Positions 48,911 to 61,500 of a stretch of DNA of 64,000 nt are shown here, in pieces (the stretch's first letter is position 1; each line of letters starts with the position of its first letter). The stretch is from Chlorokybus atmophyticus (taxonomy: Eukaryota > Streptophyta > Chlorokybophyceae > Chlorokybales > Chlorokybaceae). The notes below the pieces were generated by a model. It ran no database searches. It was not told the origin of the DNA and saw nothing but the letters and a program-made list of their open reading frames with translations. Where the stretch lies: contig RHPI01003156.1 of the NCBI GenBank assembly GCA_009103225.1, forward strand, positions 1,015,339-1,079,338, read 5' to 3'. The translations under genes and the position numbers were made by a program.

Positions 48911-51683
48911 TCACATGCTTGAATCAAGCAACACCAACCAAGCACCTAGGCCCACTTCATCTCGCAAGAAACCATCCACTTGATACATGTCATACACCAA
49001 TGAGGGCGGGTGCGAGACGGGGCTGGGAGTCTCAGGGGTGTCCGCCTTGGGGATTCTCGTGGACATGAGCAATTGCAAGGGCAGGGCGTTGTGCAGCACA
49101 TCAGCCGGCAGCCTGCCTGCCAATTAGCAGTACGCCTCTCTGGCGCGTGCGTGCGCATGCATATCAGCATCGGACGAAGCATGCACACTTGTCTCAGTAA
49201 TCTTGTCATGGCCACTGCAACAGACTGGCAAACATGTTAATGCGTCACGTAAAACCTCTTTGCATGTGTCGCGACACATTCGCAATACCATTTGCACTGA
49301 TTTGTTGGTACACATAGCCCTGGTGCATGTTAGCAGCACTCTGTGATGTATAGATGCTGATTACTACTCTTAAGCTGACAATTCACAAAAGATGCTTAAC
49401 GTATGCGAACCAATGCTGTGGACACGTGTGCAACATCGCAACCAAGCACAACAGCGCAATCGCAGCAGCGGTTATCACCATTGTTGCACTATCACGCATG
49501 TGTTTACAACACCATGCCATCCATACCGAAGGAATATCCATGTTCAACAAAGCCACGCGCACAGCGCCAACTCCAACCAAGCGCACGCACCTGTCCACCT
49601 CCCCAGCTTCCGTGTCGGTGTCCACCTCCCCGCGTCGCCATTTGTGGTGGTGCCACCGCCGCCAGCCGCCTCCTCGTTTGCTGGGCGCGTGCGCAATGAG
49701 CACGGTCATGCATGCGTCCAACGTGTCCGCCAATTGTATGACCGTAAGATGCAGTCCGGCAGCGTTCACCAGCTTTAGTACCTGAAGCAGCAATCGAGCA
49801 TCGACAAGTGTGGCAGCAATTCGGAGCACAATGACAAACCTAAACCACAATGCAAAGCTCTCAGGATCACACATGTAGGCCAATGACAGGCTCACATATT
49901 GCAGTGGACACAAGCGCATGCACATGCACGCGCTGCCATGAGTATGGCTCGTGCGTGTGCCGCACGCACGTCACACTACGGCGTGTGTGTGGTGGTGCGT
50001 GTGCATGTGCGCAGCACTCACTTAATCATGTAAAGCTGGGTAGATGCCGGCAGCGCGGGCAAGCAGTCCATTGATAAGATTTTCCCATAAAGGACCCATT
50101 GCAAGCTTACAAGTCTGCGTACTCCACAACGATGTTGAGAGCAAGTTTTCCGGCCGTTGCGCAAGGGCGGCACAAAACCGCTTCCTCCTCCAACACGGCG
50201 CGCTCGAGCGCGGGGCTAAGCCGGCTTATCCGTCGATGAACTGCGCAAAAAGCTCCTGTCTAGCAGTGCGCGCGAGGGTCAATGCCACCTTACGTGCAAC
50301 GACATCCCTCTGAGCAAATGGCACGAGGGCGTCGACATCCGTAGTTATGCTAACATCAATGTCGTCGCTTATATTCGCACTATTATTGGTAGTCTCAGCA
50401 ATGCTTTTTAGCAGCCGCGCGACTTTTGGGAAAAAAGTTGATTAAGGGACTTGTGCGGGACGGGCATGTAGATGTTGTCCCGCAGCATCTTGCTTGCGCC
50501 ATTCGCAAAGAGGATCAGCTGCGCGTAGAACCGCAGCATGTTGTCGGTGCGGATAACACTCTCGGTTTCCGACCCCAATGCCTGCCAACACAAAGCACTT
50601 CAATCTTGCAGGAGGATAACAAACAAATGCTACGTAATGAAATCCTTTGATATAACCCATGAGATAAGCAGGAGATGCAAGTGAGCAGTGTTGCACGCGT
50701 GCGTTTGACCACACATGGCTGCACGCACGTGCAACGGCCACATTACTAAGCACACGTTTTTATGAACAAAGCATACAGAGCAAGGACAAACGCATCAGTA
50801 GCTGGATGATGATGTCACCTGCAGAGTGCACAGGGTCTCGAGGAGTATGAGGTGCAGCGTGGGCGGGTCACGGAGGACCATCCCGGCGTCACCAAGGGCA
50901 ACGGCGGTGCCATTGTTGCTGCTGTTGCCACGCTGCCCTCGTCCTCGCTGCTGACACCCGCGGCCGCATCAAGGTCCATGATGTTCGCGACAGCGCCACA
51001 CTTTGGATGTCGTCCACGGAACGGTGCTGCCGGCGATGGCGACAATGTGAACGTGGACGGCAGCGGCAAAGGAAGCGAGATGAACGACGAAGTGAGCTCC
51101 CGCAACTGACCTTCTTTCACCCTCCCATCGCGCAAGCACGCATCTAAACACCCATTGTTGTTGTTGCATGCAAGTGTTCCCGCACTTCTGTGGATGACAT
51201 GTTACCATGCGAGTTTGTGGCAGGGGTCACGCGCGCAGATGTCCGCGGCGCCGGCTTCTTCGGAGTTGTGCACAGCCATGAGGAGCTGCGAGCACATCGT
51301 GCAAATAGCCACATTTGCGATACTGCCCCCACCGTAGCCAACATCGCAGTAGTGCTTGCGCAGAAGGGACAGCAGACTCCCGTACAGCCTCCACGACTGG
51401 CCCACCTGAGTAAGGACCATAGCAATTTTAACTGACAAAACACTCAAGGGTCCGAAGATACGCACATCTACACACATACAAACATGCGCATGCATGGACG
51501 AACACGGATGCGGGCACGCGCACGCGCACGCGCACACACACACACGCGTGTACACGCGTGCTCACACACACTAATGCACACGGCATAACGTGCAGCCATC
51601 ACTATAGCTATTGTATGGCTAGCCTATTTTGAGCAATTGCTAGACAATCTTAAAAATGTATTTTGCGCTATAATTATTTTGTA
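48911..51683 (-). pseudogene. Partial, broken duplicate of NELF-B (exons 6-10)
   Basis: The segment repeats the downstream half of the NELF-B gene that follows it. The E6 equivalent (about 51415-51220) is intact (SWRLYGSLLSLLRKH; ADICARDPCHKLAW). The acceptor before the next exon is lost: the intact gene has CAACAG where this copy has CAATGG near 51145. The E7 equivalent shifts frame near the EDEG segment. The E8 equivalent (about 50593-50408) shifts frame after KMLRDNIYMPVPHKSL and stops. The C-terminal equivalent (49123-48911) lacks the TGA used by the intact copy and reads on. Exons 1-5 are absent. Divergence from the intact copy is moderate (about 85-90% at nucleotide level by eye), so it is a decayed tandem duplicate rather than a second working gene. 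Confidence 0.8.
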
Positions 51684-51985
51684 ATGCCAAGTCAAGTTTG
51701 CGCGTGGACATTAAAACACAGCTTGTCAGCGTGTGGTATGGTTAATATCGTGCATTGACCGCTTGAAAGGTTGAATCTACACATTCCCTCATCGTTCTTT
51801 TGTACACGTGCAAGCATGACGAACATCATGACTATTAGCATAACCATTCATGGATGGCAACCACCCTTTCAATACGACAATTCAAGTGTTAATTCAAGCA
51901 ATACCAACGGGCACCCTCAACACACTTGAGGCCCGCTGCACCTTGCAAGGAAACCAATCACTTGATACTTTTCATACACTACTCG
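51684..51985. other. Spacer between NELF-B pseudogene and NELF-B
   Basis: About 300 AT-rich bases without coding signal. They contain the presumed 3' UTR of the intact NELF-B gene. Confidence 0.5.
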
Positions 51986-54900
51986 TCAGGGCGGGTGCGA
52001 GATGGGGCTGGGAGTCTCAGGGGTCTCTACCGCGAGGCTTTTTGTGGAAATGAGTGAATGCAAGGCCGGGGCGTTCTGCAGCACCTTCGCCGGCAGCTTG
52101 GCTGCCAGCTGGTGATACGCCTCTCGGGCGCGTGCGTGCGCGTACGAATGCGTGTCGGCGTCAGATGAGGCGTGCACACTTGTTTCGGTAGTCGTGTCAT
52201 GGCCACTGGAGCACACCAGCACACGTGAAGTTGAGCAAAAGTCGCACAACGCTTCTGTGCATGTGTCACAGCATTGGCAATACATTTGCACTACTACTTT
52301 AATGCTACACATGGCGCTGGTACAAGTGAGCGGCACTGACCATTGCACAAAACATGGGTATTTTGCGCGACCAACTGCTGTTGTGCAGACCAGTGCGATG
52401 GCCCAACTGAGCACACGACAACATCGCCGCAACAGCAGCTGACTCTAACGCTGTCGCCATATTACGAGATGTCCTCAACACGATCATGACACACCCAATC
52501 TGAGGTGTCAACAGCGCAATCTGAGGTGTGCACAGCAATTCCAGCACAAACCACCAAGCACGCGCACCTGTCCACCTCCCCGGCTTCAGTGTCGGTATCC
52601 ACCTCCCCGCGTCGCCGTTTGTGGTGGTGCCGCCGCCTGCTGCCTCCTCGTCTGCCGGACATGTGCGCGATTAGCACCGTCGCGCACGCGTCCAGCGTGT
52701 CCGCCAGCCGCGCGGGCGGCAGATGCGGCTCGGCAGCCTTCACCAGCCTCAACACCTGCAGCAGCAGTAGAGCATATGCCACATGTAGCAGCAATGCTGA
52801 GCACATCAATAGTGTTAAATCGCAATCTCCTTCTCAGGAACAGACATGTAGATAGTAGCTCAAATGCACTAGGCTCGTCTTGCAGTGGACACAAGCGCAT
52901 GCAGATGCGCACGCCGGCGAAAATGGTACATGCGTAGTGTGTGCATGCGTGCGTGCGTGCATGTGTTGTGGTGTGTGCGTGTGATGGTGCAAAGAACCCA
53001 CCTGGTCATGTAAAACGGGGGAGGTGCCGGCAGCGCGGGCAAGCAGTCCGTTGACAACAGTTGACCATAAAGGGCCTTGCACGAGCTTCTCAAGTTGAGC
53101 ACTCGACAACAACGACGACGACGTCATGAGCAAGTTTTCCAACCGCTGCGCGAGGGCGGCGCAAAACACCGCTTCCTCCTCCAGCACGGCGCCCTCGAGT
53201 GTGGGGCTAAGTCCACTTATTAGTTGCTGAACTGCGTGGAAAGCTTTCCTGTCTAGCAGTGCGAGCGCGAGGGTCAAAGCCACCTTGCGCGCGACAACAT
53301 CGCTCTGAGCAAAGGGCACAAGGGCGTCGATATCGGCGCCAATGCTTACATCAGTGTCGGCGCCGATATCCAGACTATTGCTAGAATTGGCGATGCTTTT
53401 CAGCAGCCGCGCGATTCTGGGGAAGAAAGTGGATAGGAGGGACTTCTCTGGAACGGGCATGTAGAAGATGTTGTCTCGCAGCATTTTGCGTGCGCCGTTT
53501 GCAAGGAGAATTAGCTGTGCGTAGAATCGCAGCGTTCCATCAGAACGAATCACACTCTCGGCTTCTGACCCTAACGCCTGGCAACACAGCACAGTTCAAT
53601 CTTTGCACACCGACGGAAGTGTGACAAGAGTTGCAACCGTTATCAAACTTTGATACAACCTATCTGCAAACCTCTCATATGTAACGCAGTGTGCAGGGAT
53701 GCAAGCACTTGAAGTGATTTAAGCAAACATGCATGTGGCCACATATGGCTGCTCGCACGCATGCATGCACGCACGCACGCGCGCGCAACATACATATTTT
53801 ATGCAAACAGGTTGTAGACAAAGCAAGCAGACAATTGATGGTGTACAAAGCATTGACAGATACCTCCGTAGATGGAATGATGATGTCACCTGCAGGGTGC
53901 GCAGGGTCTCGAGGAGTATGAGGTGCAGCGCGGGGGGGTCGCGGAGGACCATCCCAGCGTCGCCGAGGGCAACGGCGGTGGCATCGCTGCTGCTGTTGCC
54001 AGCGCCGCCCTCGTCCTCGCTGCTGACGCCCGCGGCCGCATCGATGTCCACGACGTTCGCAACAGCGCCACGCTTCTGATGTCGGCTGCGGGATGGCGCT
54101 GCCGGCAATGGCGACGACGTGGACGTGGACGACAACGGCAAAGGAAGCGAGTTGAACGACGAAGTGAGCTCCCGCAACTGACCCTCTTTCACCCTCCCGT
54201 CGCGCAAGCACGCATCCAGACACCTGTTGTTGTTGTTGTTGTTGTTGTACCGCAAGTTGTCTGCAAGTGTTCCCGCACATTTGTGATGACATGTTACCAT
54301 GCGAGTTTGTGGCAGGGGTCGCGCGCGCAGATGTCCGCGGCGCCGGCTTCTCCGGAGTCGTGTAGAGCCATGAGGAGTTGCGAGCGTATTGTGCAGACAG
54401 CCACGTTTGCGACACTGCTTCCAACCCCACCAACATCACAGTTGTGCTTGCGCAGAAGGGACAGCAGACTCCCATACAACCTCCATGACTTGCCCACCTG
54501 TGTAGATAGTCACAACTGTCAGTAAAAAAACATTCAAGCAGTAGAGCACACGCATACATACGCGCACAAGCGGTTACGCATGCACGGACACGCACGCACA
54601 AACACACATGTGTGCGTGCGTTTGAGTGTGCACCAACACACAAGCGCACAAAATCGTGCCCACGCCCACGACGCACGCCCCAACGCGCGCGTGGGTGTGC
54701 ATGCACACGGAAGCACACGCAAACACGCACGCACGCACACAAACCTATGATTGACCGCCTACACTCTGAGACAGTTCACGACTGCGCAGAGAAAAGTGCT
54801 GTTTACACTGTCTGCGTGCACACGCATACAAGCTCTCACCATCTGAACAAGCTGTTGCAGTTCGCGGTTTTGCGCTCGCCAGGTCTTGCGAAAGTGTGCA

Positions 54901-57046
54901 TTGGCGTGTGCGGCCGGGAGCATGCGCTCGTTGTCAACCTCATCACCATCATCGCCCGCGTTGCTGGCGTCATTGCGCGCGTCCTTGGGCGGAGGAGCAG
55001 AGAGGGCAAGCTCGCCAAGGGAGCGCAGCTGCTCGGCAGCGAAAGCCGGCGCCGACCACGCCGCGCGCAGGAGTGGCAGCGCGTGCGACTGGAACAACAC
55101 CACATCCTGCTCCCACACCTGCGAAGTGAAAGCAGATATGTTGGAGTGGAGTTGGTTTGCACAGCTGGAGCAACAACTAAGTTGGAGAGATCGAATGTGA
55201 CTCAAACAACCCTCCAAAGCACAACTGACAGTGTTGGGGAATACTACTCATTCATGACAATCGGAGTTGAAGTACTGCATTAAGTGAAAGCAACGCTGTT
55301 ATTTGCTGTATGGTTGTAGTTTTGAAGTCTCGGCCTGTCAGTGTGCTTAACATACGCTCGTGTGTTCACGTGCATGTGTGTGTACCTGCTGGTGGACGGA
55401 GCGAGGCAACTCTTTGAACAGCTCCTTGTCTGCGCTGAGCTGCAAGCAGGCTAATAATAATCACAATTTAGCTGCATGTGATGAGATGATACCGGATGCA
55501 TCGCGACAAGGGATTGCAATTGCCTGTTTGAGGAACTCTGGTGGGACTGGCCGCAAGCGCTCCAGAACTGCGAGAGGGACCGCCCGAAGCTCCGGGATGC
55601 TCACGTAAGCTGCAGACACAACAGCATACATCAGCATGCACACGCTGTTCTGCAATGTTAAGGCGCACGCGCAGGCACATGTGCATGTAGGCCCGTACGC
55701 ACACGTAGCACTTTAACACAATTGATGCCATCCATGCACGCATGTATGAATGCTGGGAATACGAATGGAGAAGCACTGCATCCATTTGCATACCCAAGCA
55801 CAAGCTGTAGTATTGTTCACACCCTATGCAATGCATTCAGATCTCACGGAAGGAGGCAGTGAGGAGTGCGAGCAGCTGCTTGTGTGACAGCTGCGGCAGC
55901 TGAAGCTTGCTTTTGTCCTTGCTGATGACGTCCTTGCCGCTGTCGTCCTTGCCAGCCTCCCCATGCTCGTCATCGTGCTGGTGGACCCTGCGCAGGAGTG
56001 CACCGCGCGCCAGGGCCAGCGCACCCGCTGCTGCGCGCGGGAGAGACAGACCGAGGTGCTCCAGCAAAGCTGCCGACAAAGGTATGCGCACGCACACATG
56101 CATACGCACACTCATCAGTATGATTTGTGGGGATTGGCTGCATTCGCTGACAGTGCCCTGCTTGTGGAAGCTAGCAGACTACATGCATGCATGCATGCAT
56201 GCATGTAGGCATGCATGCTTCTACGCATGCACGCTTGTGTGTGAACTATGTACACCTTTGCAAGAGTATACGCTTACCTGAGAGCAAAGTCTGCAAGCCA
56301 CAATGCATGCATATCTGTGCATGTGCAGCAATACACAAGAAGCGTCTGCATGCAGTAAGTGCACTCATTGACTGAGTACACCGATTGACATAAAGCGTGT
56401 GCATGCAACAATGCATGTCTGTGACGCATGCGCCGACAAACCGTGTGACCAACAGCGAATAGCAACAGCGAGTGCATCACACAAAGCTACATGGTGGATC
56501 AAAACGTCACCGCAACACCACTAGCGAGCTGTGTCTATGCGCACGCAAGCCAACAAGCGTCCAGCAAGATGCCCCATTTCCGCATAACCCAGACAAAACT
56601 AGCGATGCGGCTACTCCTCATGCAAAGCGCAAAGCAGGCATGGTATTGAGGTTTAGCGCGGGCGTTACACATATCTGATTGGAACGACTATTGCAAAAGG
56701 AGGAGTACTGAAAGACCGGTAGAGCAAACTTGGGGTTTGGGGTTTGGGGTTTGGACGTAAGTGGGCAGGAGAGTAGAGGGCAATGCTTTTGAGAGGATTA
56801 AAGAGGTTTGCGTTACTGCTTACCGAGGAGGGGGGCGGCGCAGGGATCTCTGAAGCCGGTGCGCTGCTGGATCTGAGAGATGGCTTTGGTGGGGTCCAGG
56901 GAGGATGCCAGCACGCCCGCTACATACTCGCTGCCCTCGCCGGCGACCAGCCACCGCCGCCGGGACGCCACCGCTGCAGCCGCAGCTGAAACGAGGTCGG
57001 CAGCCACCGTGGCAGCCTCATCCTCCCCACCCCCGCCACCCCCCGC
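51986..57046 (-). CDS. NELFB: Negative elongation factor subunit B (NELF-B/COBRA1), 5' end incomplete
   Basis: The exons, read on the minus strand, are: E1 57046-56826 (SSLDPTKAISQIQQRTGF), E2 about 56075-55845 (LSHKQLLALLTASF), E3 about 55610-55525 (YVSIPELRAVPLAVLERLRP), E4 about 55450-55385 (LQLSADKELFKELPRSVHQQ), E5 about 55120-54842 (VWEQDVVLFQSHALPLLRAA), E6 54500-54299 (CTIRSQLLMALHDSGEAGAA; DICARDPCHKLAW), E7 54223-53893 (CLDACLRDGRVKEGQLRELT), E8 about 53580-53003 (TLRFYAQLILLANGARKML), E9 about 52755-52565 and E10 to a TGA at 51988-51986. The order DPxKAI, then MPxLxPVVL-like, ADKELxxxxxxxVxxQ-W, C-T-R-LLM-LHD, ICxxDPCHK-x-WCLDAC is the NELF-B signature. NELF pauses RNA polymerase II just downstream of promoters in animals. 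The start codon is lost at the duplicated contig edge (57047-57556). Confidence 0.85.
56182..56207. repeat. (TGCA)n palindromic tetranucleotide run
   Basis: CATG/TGCA repeats extend for roughly 25 bases in an intron of NELF-B, the longest of many CATGCATG motifs scattered over the window. Confidence 0.8.
56731..56754 (+). repeat. Three GGGGTTT units, telomere-like short array
   Basis: TGGGGTTTGGGGTTTGGGGT continues for three heptamer units in NELF-B intron 1. The unit resembles telomeric sequence but is far too short to call an interstitial telomere. Confidence 0.7.
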
Positions 57047-57556
57047 GTGTTCCCGCACTTCTGTGGATGACATGTTACCATGCGAGTTTGTGGCAGGGGT
57101 CACGCGCGCAGATGTCCGCGGCGCCGGCTTCTTCGGAGTTGTGCACAGCCATGAGGAGCTGCGAGCACATCGTGCAAATAGCCACATTTGCGATACTGCC
57201 CCCACCGTAGCCAACATCGCAGTAGTGCTTGCGCAGAAGGGACAGCAGACTCCCGTACAGCCTCCACGACTGGCCCACCTGAGTAAGGACCATAGCAATT
57301 TTAACTGACAAAACACTCAAGGGTCCGAAGATACGCACATCTACACACATACAAACATGCGCATGCATGGACGAACACGGATGCGGGCACGCGCACGCGC
57401 ACGCGCACACACACACACGCGTGTACACGCGTGCTCACACACACTAATGCACACGGCATAACGTGCAGCCATCACTATAGCTATTGTATGGCTAGCCTAT
57501 TTTGAGCAATTGCTAGACAATCTTAAAAATGTATTTTGCGCTATAATTATTTTGTA
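57047..57556. repeat. 510-bp copy of NELF-B pseudogene sequence at a contig edge
   Basis: This block matches 51174-51683 without indels or mismatches that I can find (constant offset 5873) and ends at the single N at 57557. It includes the E6-like exon frame (SWRLYGSLLSLLRKHYCDVG), here misplaced upstream of exon 1. Its perfect identity contrasts with the moderate divergence between the two NELF-B copies. Confidence 0.9.
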
Positions 57557-57557
57557 N

Positions 57558-58540
57558 GGCCCAAACTCAACCTACACGTTGCTGCACTGTGCCTGCTTGT
57601 CTCTCTACCAACACAGGGCACAGGGCAAAGGCCATCTGAGGCAAGACAAGACGACACATGCAGCATAGGGTAATAATACCCAGGGGCCAAGCACTCGCAT
57701 GAATACAAAGCATTTCACTCGAAGCTACGGGGCTGGTGCTATGTGCTATGCACTGAGTAACAAGGAAGCAGTGCCGCTTCAAAGGCAGGCAGGAACAGCA
57801 GCACCACGCAGCTACCTGCAGCAACCAGCATGCTGTTGCTGAGAATGTGTTGCAACGCACGCTGTAGAGTGAGCAGCTGGCTTGGGCTACGTGTGGTATG
57901 CGCTTTGGTAGTTATGTTCTGCCTCGGCCAGCACGGACATTATGTTACGTGCAGCGCAGCAAACTGACACAACCCTTTGCACACCACACAGTGTACAACA
58001 CATAGGATGCAGGGGTTGTATTTACAACGCTGTTTGCGTAGTTGGGTTGATGCTGGGCACTTGCAAACATCTGGGCTTAATTGTGTCAGTGGCAGGTCTT
58101 TGGCGCTGAGCCTGGTTGCAAAAGCTCAACTCTGGGTTGCAGCCGATGTAGTACCAATTATTTCTACTCCACGCACCTTGCTAGCTATAGTTTTCTGTCA
58201 GTGCATGTGCGTAAGCCCTTCTTGTTATAAAGAGGGCAGCACTGCACTTTCTGATTGGATGTGTCTTCAGGCTGTGACTGCAGCTGCCCCGGCTGGACGA
58301 CTGCAATAGCGCCTGCTGTCATTCCAAGTGAAATGCTAGCGCGCGTACAGCATGCATTGTAATACTGGCAACTTGACATCTTATGCTAGGTGGTGTGAGG
58401 GTGCAAACAATAAACAACTGCACCCATGTAAAACGCTCTGCACATAGAATGAACAGCACTTGCTATCTGCTGCTGCTTACATAATCGCTACGCAACACCT
58501 ACTTAGAAATGCAATACACACACTACAATAGCTGCCGTCG
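57558..58540. other. Intergenic region after the N at 57557
   Basis: I see no gene. The part near 58540 is the 3' UTR of the kinase gene. The left part is unremarkable mixed-composition DNA. Confidence 0.5.
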
Positions 58541-61500
58541 CTATCTGCGCCTGGTCCTTTTTGCTGAGATGAACGCCTGCCCACTCTCTAGCAACACCTT
58601 CAGCTCCCTACTCCCGCCTGCCTGCCCAATCTCCGCAAAGAAGGCGGACGCAGCGTGATCAACCACGGGTTGATCCGCCATCTCCTCATCACCATCAACA
58701 ACAGGCAACCCTTCGTGCCCGTCCTCAACTGCATCGCGTGCTCTAACTCTGAGCTCTGAACTATGTTTCGCCTGCTGCTGTGCAGATGCTTCCGGGGAGG
58801 TGTTATCTACAGCATTCGGGGGGAACAAGGATGGTGCGAGCTGTTTCTTTGCCTTGGGTGCTTTGGTGGACAAGTTCTGCTGCTGCTGTTGTTTTGATGT
58901 GGGCATGTCGACACCATCCATGTTGGCCATCAAGCTGCGGTTGCGTGCTGCGAACGCGGTGGAAGGCGCCGGCGCATCTCTATGTGCCGAGACCAGGGAC
59001 GCTGTGTTGTGGTCTTCACCTGAGCTGCTTGGCTCTGCTGCATCGTCGCTGCCAGGGGGAATGCGAACCTTGGCGCTCAGCTGCTGCTGCTGCTGCTGCT
59101 GCTGGGCGATGCGGCTCTTGGCTTCAGACAGGGATGAGTGGAGCACAGTGAGATTGTTCACCAGGGCATGGTCCACGCATCCACGTGGGGTGTTGGCGGG
59201 CGTGCGGCCGCAGTTCAGCTTAATGTCGACAGTCAGCAGATTCGAGTGCTTTTTCAAAAAAGAGTTGATGGCAGCTTCTGGCCGCGCCAGCGCCTTTCTG
59301 TTTTCAGCAAAGCGATCATACTCGTCCAGTGCAGCCAGGGCTGCCGGGACATCCGCTGTGGCCAAAGCAACAAACAAAGTGGCTTTGACATACTCCTGCT
59401 GCAGTCGCCCTGTGTCAATCAAGCCGCAAAGCTTATTAAACACAGTGGCTGCCATCTGCGAAGCGGTGGTGTCCACGTCGTCCTCCCAGTTTGGCTGAGT
59501 TGCAGCCCGGTCAGAAAACTGCTGAGGCGTGTTGGGTTCTGAATGGCCCCTCCATGCATGCGATGCTGCATGCGCATGTGAAAAGGGCGGTGAAGCTAGC
59601 GACGATGGCTCCAGTGGCGGCATGGCTGGCGGAGGGCCTGAGGGTAGCGGCGGCGCCAGGGGTATCTGGGCGCTCGGCGTTGGTGGCAACGAGTCGGGTG
59701 CGGACGGCCGTGCCCGTTTCGAGCGAGCATGGCTGCTCTCCATGGCTTGTGCGGGCAGAATGCCAGTGCGCCGGTAGTAGTCCTCTTCATCCTGAGTCCA
59801 GTGATACCGGCGGCACGTGCTGCCGTTGCACTTGCCAAGTAGTGACTCCAGGCACAGGGCATCAGCCTTCATGCCGGTCACAGCAGGAGCGTGGAAGTAT
59901 TTGCAACTTGCCGAAGACTTCTTGCAGCGCCCGTGACGCATGGTGTCAAAGCACAACGGCTTAACGCCATGTCTGTTGTTGCGATCCCATGGAGGTAAGG
60001 ATGCATTGGCTGGCTCCTCCACTCGGGAAGGTGGTGCATGTTGTGCATGTGGCGGTGCATGGTACTTGACAGCTGGCACATGATGGTTGTACTGTTGCGA
60101 GTCGTGATGACTAGACGGAGCGTAATGATGCTGATTGTAATGTGGGGCTTCTGCTGCATGCGCGTCATAAGAGGGCATAAGTTGGCTCCAAAGCTGCTGC
60201 TCTTGACCTGGGTGCATGACAGCATAGGGTTCTGAAGCAGGCGGGGCAGGAGTGTCACGTGCAGGCGCATGCGTGTCGGGAACAGGCATCTGAGGCTGAG
60301 GCTGCTGGGATGAGGCTGACAGTACTTCATGAGGGGCAGTAGTAATGCGAGGAGGCGGGCTTGGTGCCTGCACTGCCTTCTCCCAATCATACGGTGCTTC
60401 GGGGTGGAGACCAAGGCGCTGTTGCAGAGCTGTTATTCTGCCGCGAATCAAAGCATAATCTGGTTCATCTTCATACTTCAGGCCGCGCAGATAATGGAAT
60501 ATTGCACAAAGCTCCTCTGGTAAAGCCTCACCCTCTCCACGAGCCAAGCTTGCAGGGTTTTGGTTGTAGAAATCCTTCAGCGACTTGACCCGCTCTTTAT
60601 TTTCAATGGAAGATCGCCACGGAAGATCGCCCTCCAGCAGTTCTACCAGCAAGTACACAAAAGACCACAGATCGTCTCTTCGCCCCAGATCTTTACACGC
60701 GTGGGCGTTCACTGATGCGAATGTGGAAGTGCCTCGAAACTCTGCCGATTCTCGCGCAGGCTGCACAGCACCATCTTGATTGATATACCTCTTCGACAGC
60801 CCGAAGTCAATAGCAAAAACGTTGCTCTTCTTTTCTCCCACCCCAATGACAAAATTGGAGGGTTTCACATCGCGATGCAGAAACCCGCGGGTGTGCATGT
60901 CCCTGCACCGCAGCGTGCATGTCAGAAATACATGAGAACACAGGCCCATGCAGCATGGTCAATAAAAGCAGTTGATGTAGGTAGCACAATCACATTGACC
61001 GTGAACACATTCACGTCCTCACCTAAGAGCCTCCAGTACTTGCGTTCCCAATCGCAGTGTGGTTCCCGTGCTGAAGCGATAGCCTTTCGCCTTGCGGCGC
61101 AGGTCAGAAAGGCTGTCACCCAACAACTCCATAGCAACATAAAGGTGGCTATCATGAGACCCCGAGTGCACGAGCCTGCCAGCAGAGAGAGGGTCCTGTC
61201 AGCCACTCTAATGACCACAGACTGATCACAACCCTCAGCTTGCCTGCAAACGTGTTGAGAGTCTTGAAGCTTGCGAAGCACAGTCGACTCCCAGCGCAGC
61301 ACCATCTCCTGCTTTTCCACCTTCAGTGCAACGAATGTATGTCCTTCCAAAGGCGTCAGGTCCCTGCACCTGTACAGGAGGGTTTTGACGACACTGACAG
61401 TGGTGCAGGGCTGTCTGGCCATGGCACAGTTGAGAAGATAAAGCGCACGACAGCACTGACCAACAAGCACGCGACCAGTAACAGCGTGTGCTCTCGGTTT

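Noticed and set aside
48911-51683. A second working NELF-B gene
   Set aside because: Lost splice acceptor, frameshifts, lost stop and absence of exons 1-5 mark it as a pseudogene.
56731-56754. Interstitial telomere
   Set aside because: Only three GGGGTTT units, no extension, and the species' telomere unit is unknown.
57071-57073. ATG as the NELF-B start codon
   Set aside because: It lies in the 510-bp duplicated block, where the same sequence is intronic in the other copies, so it is unlikely to be the native start.
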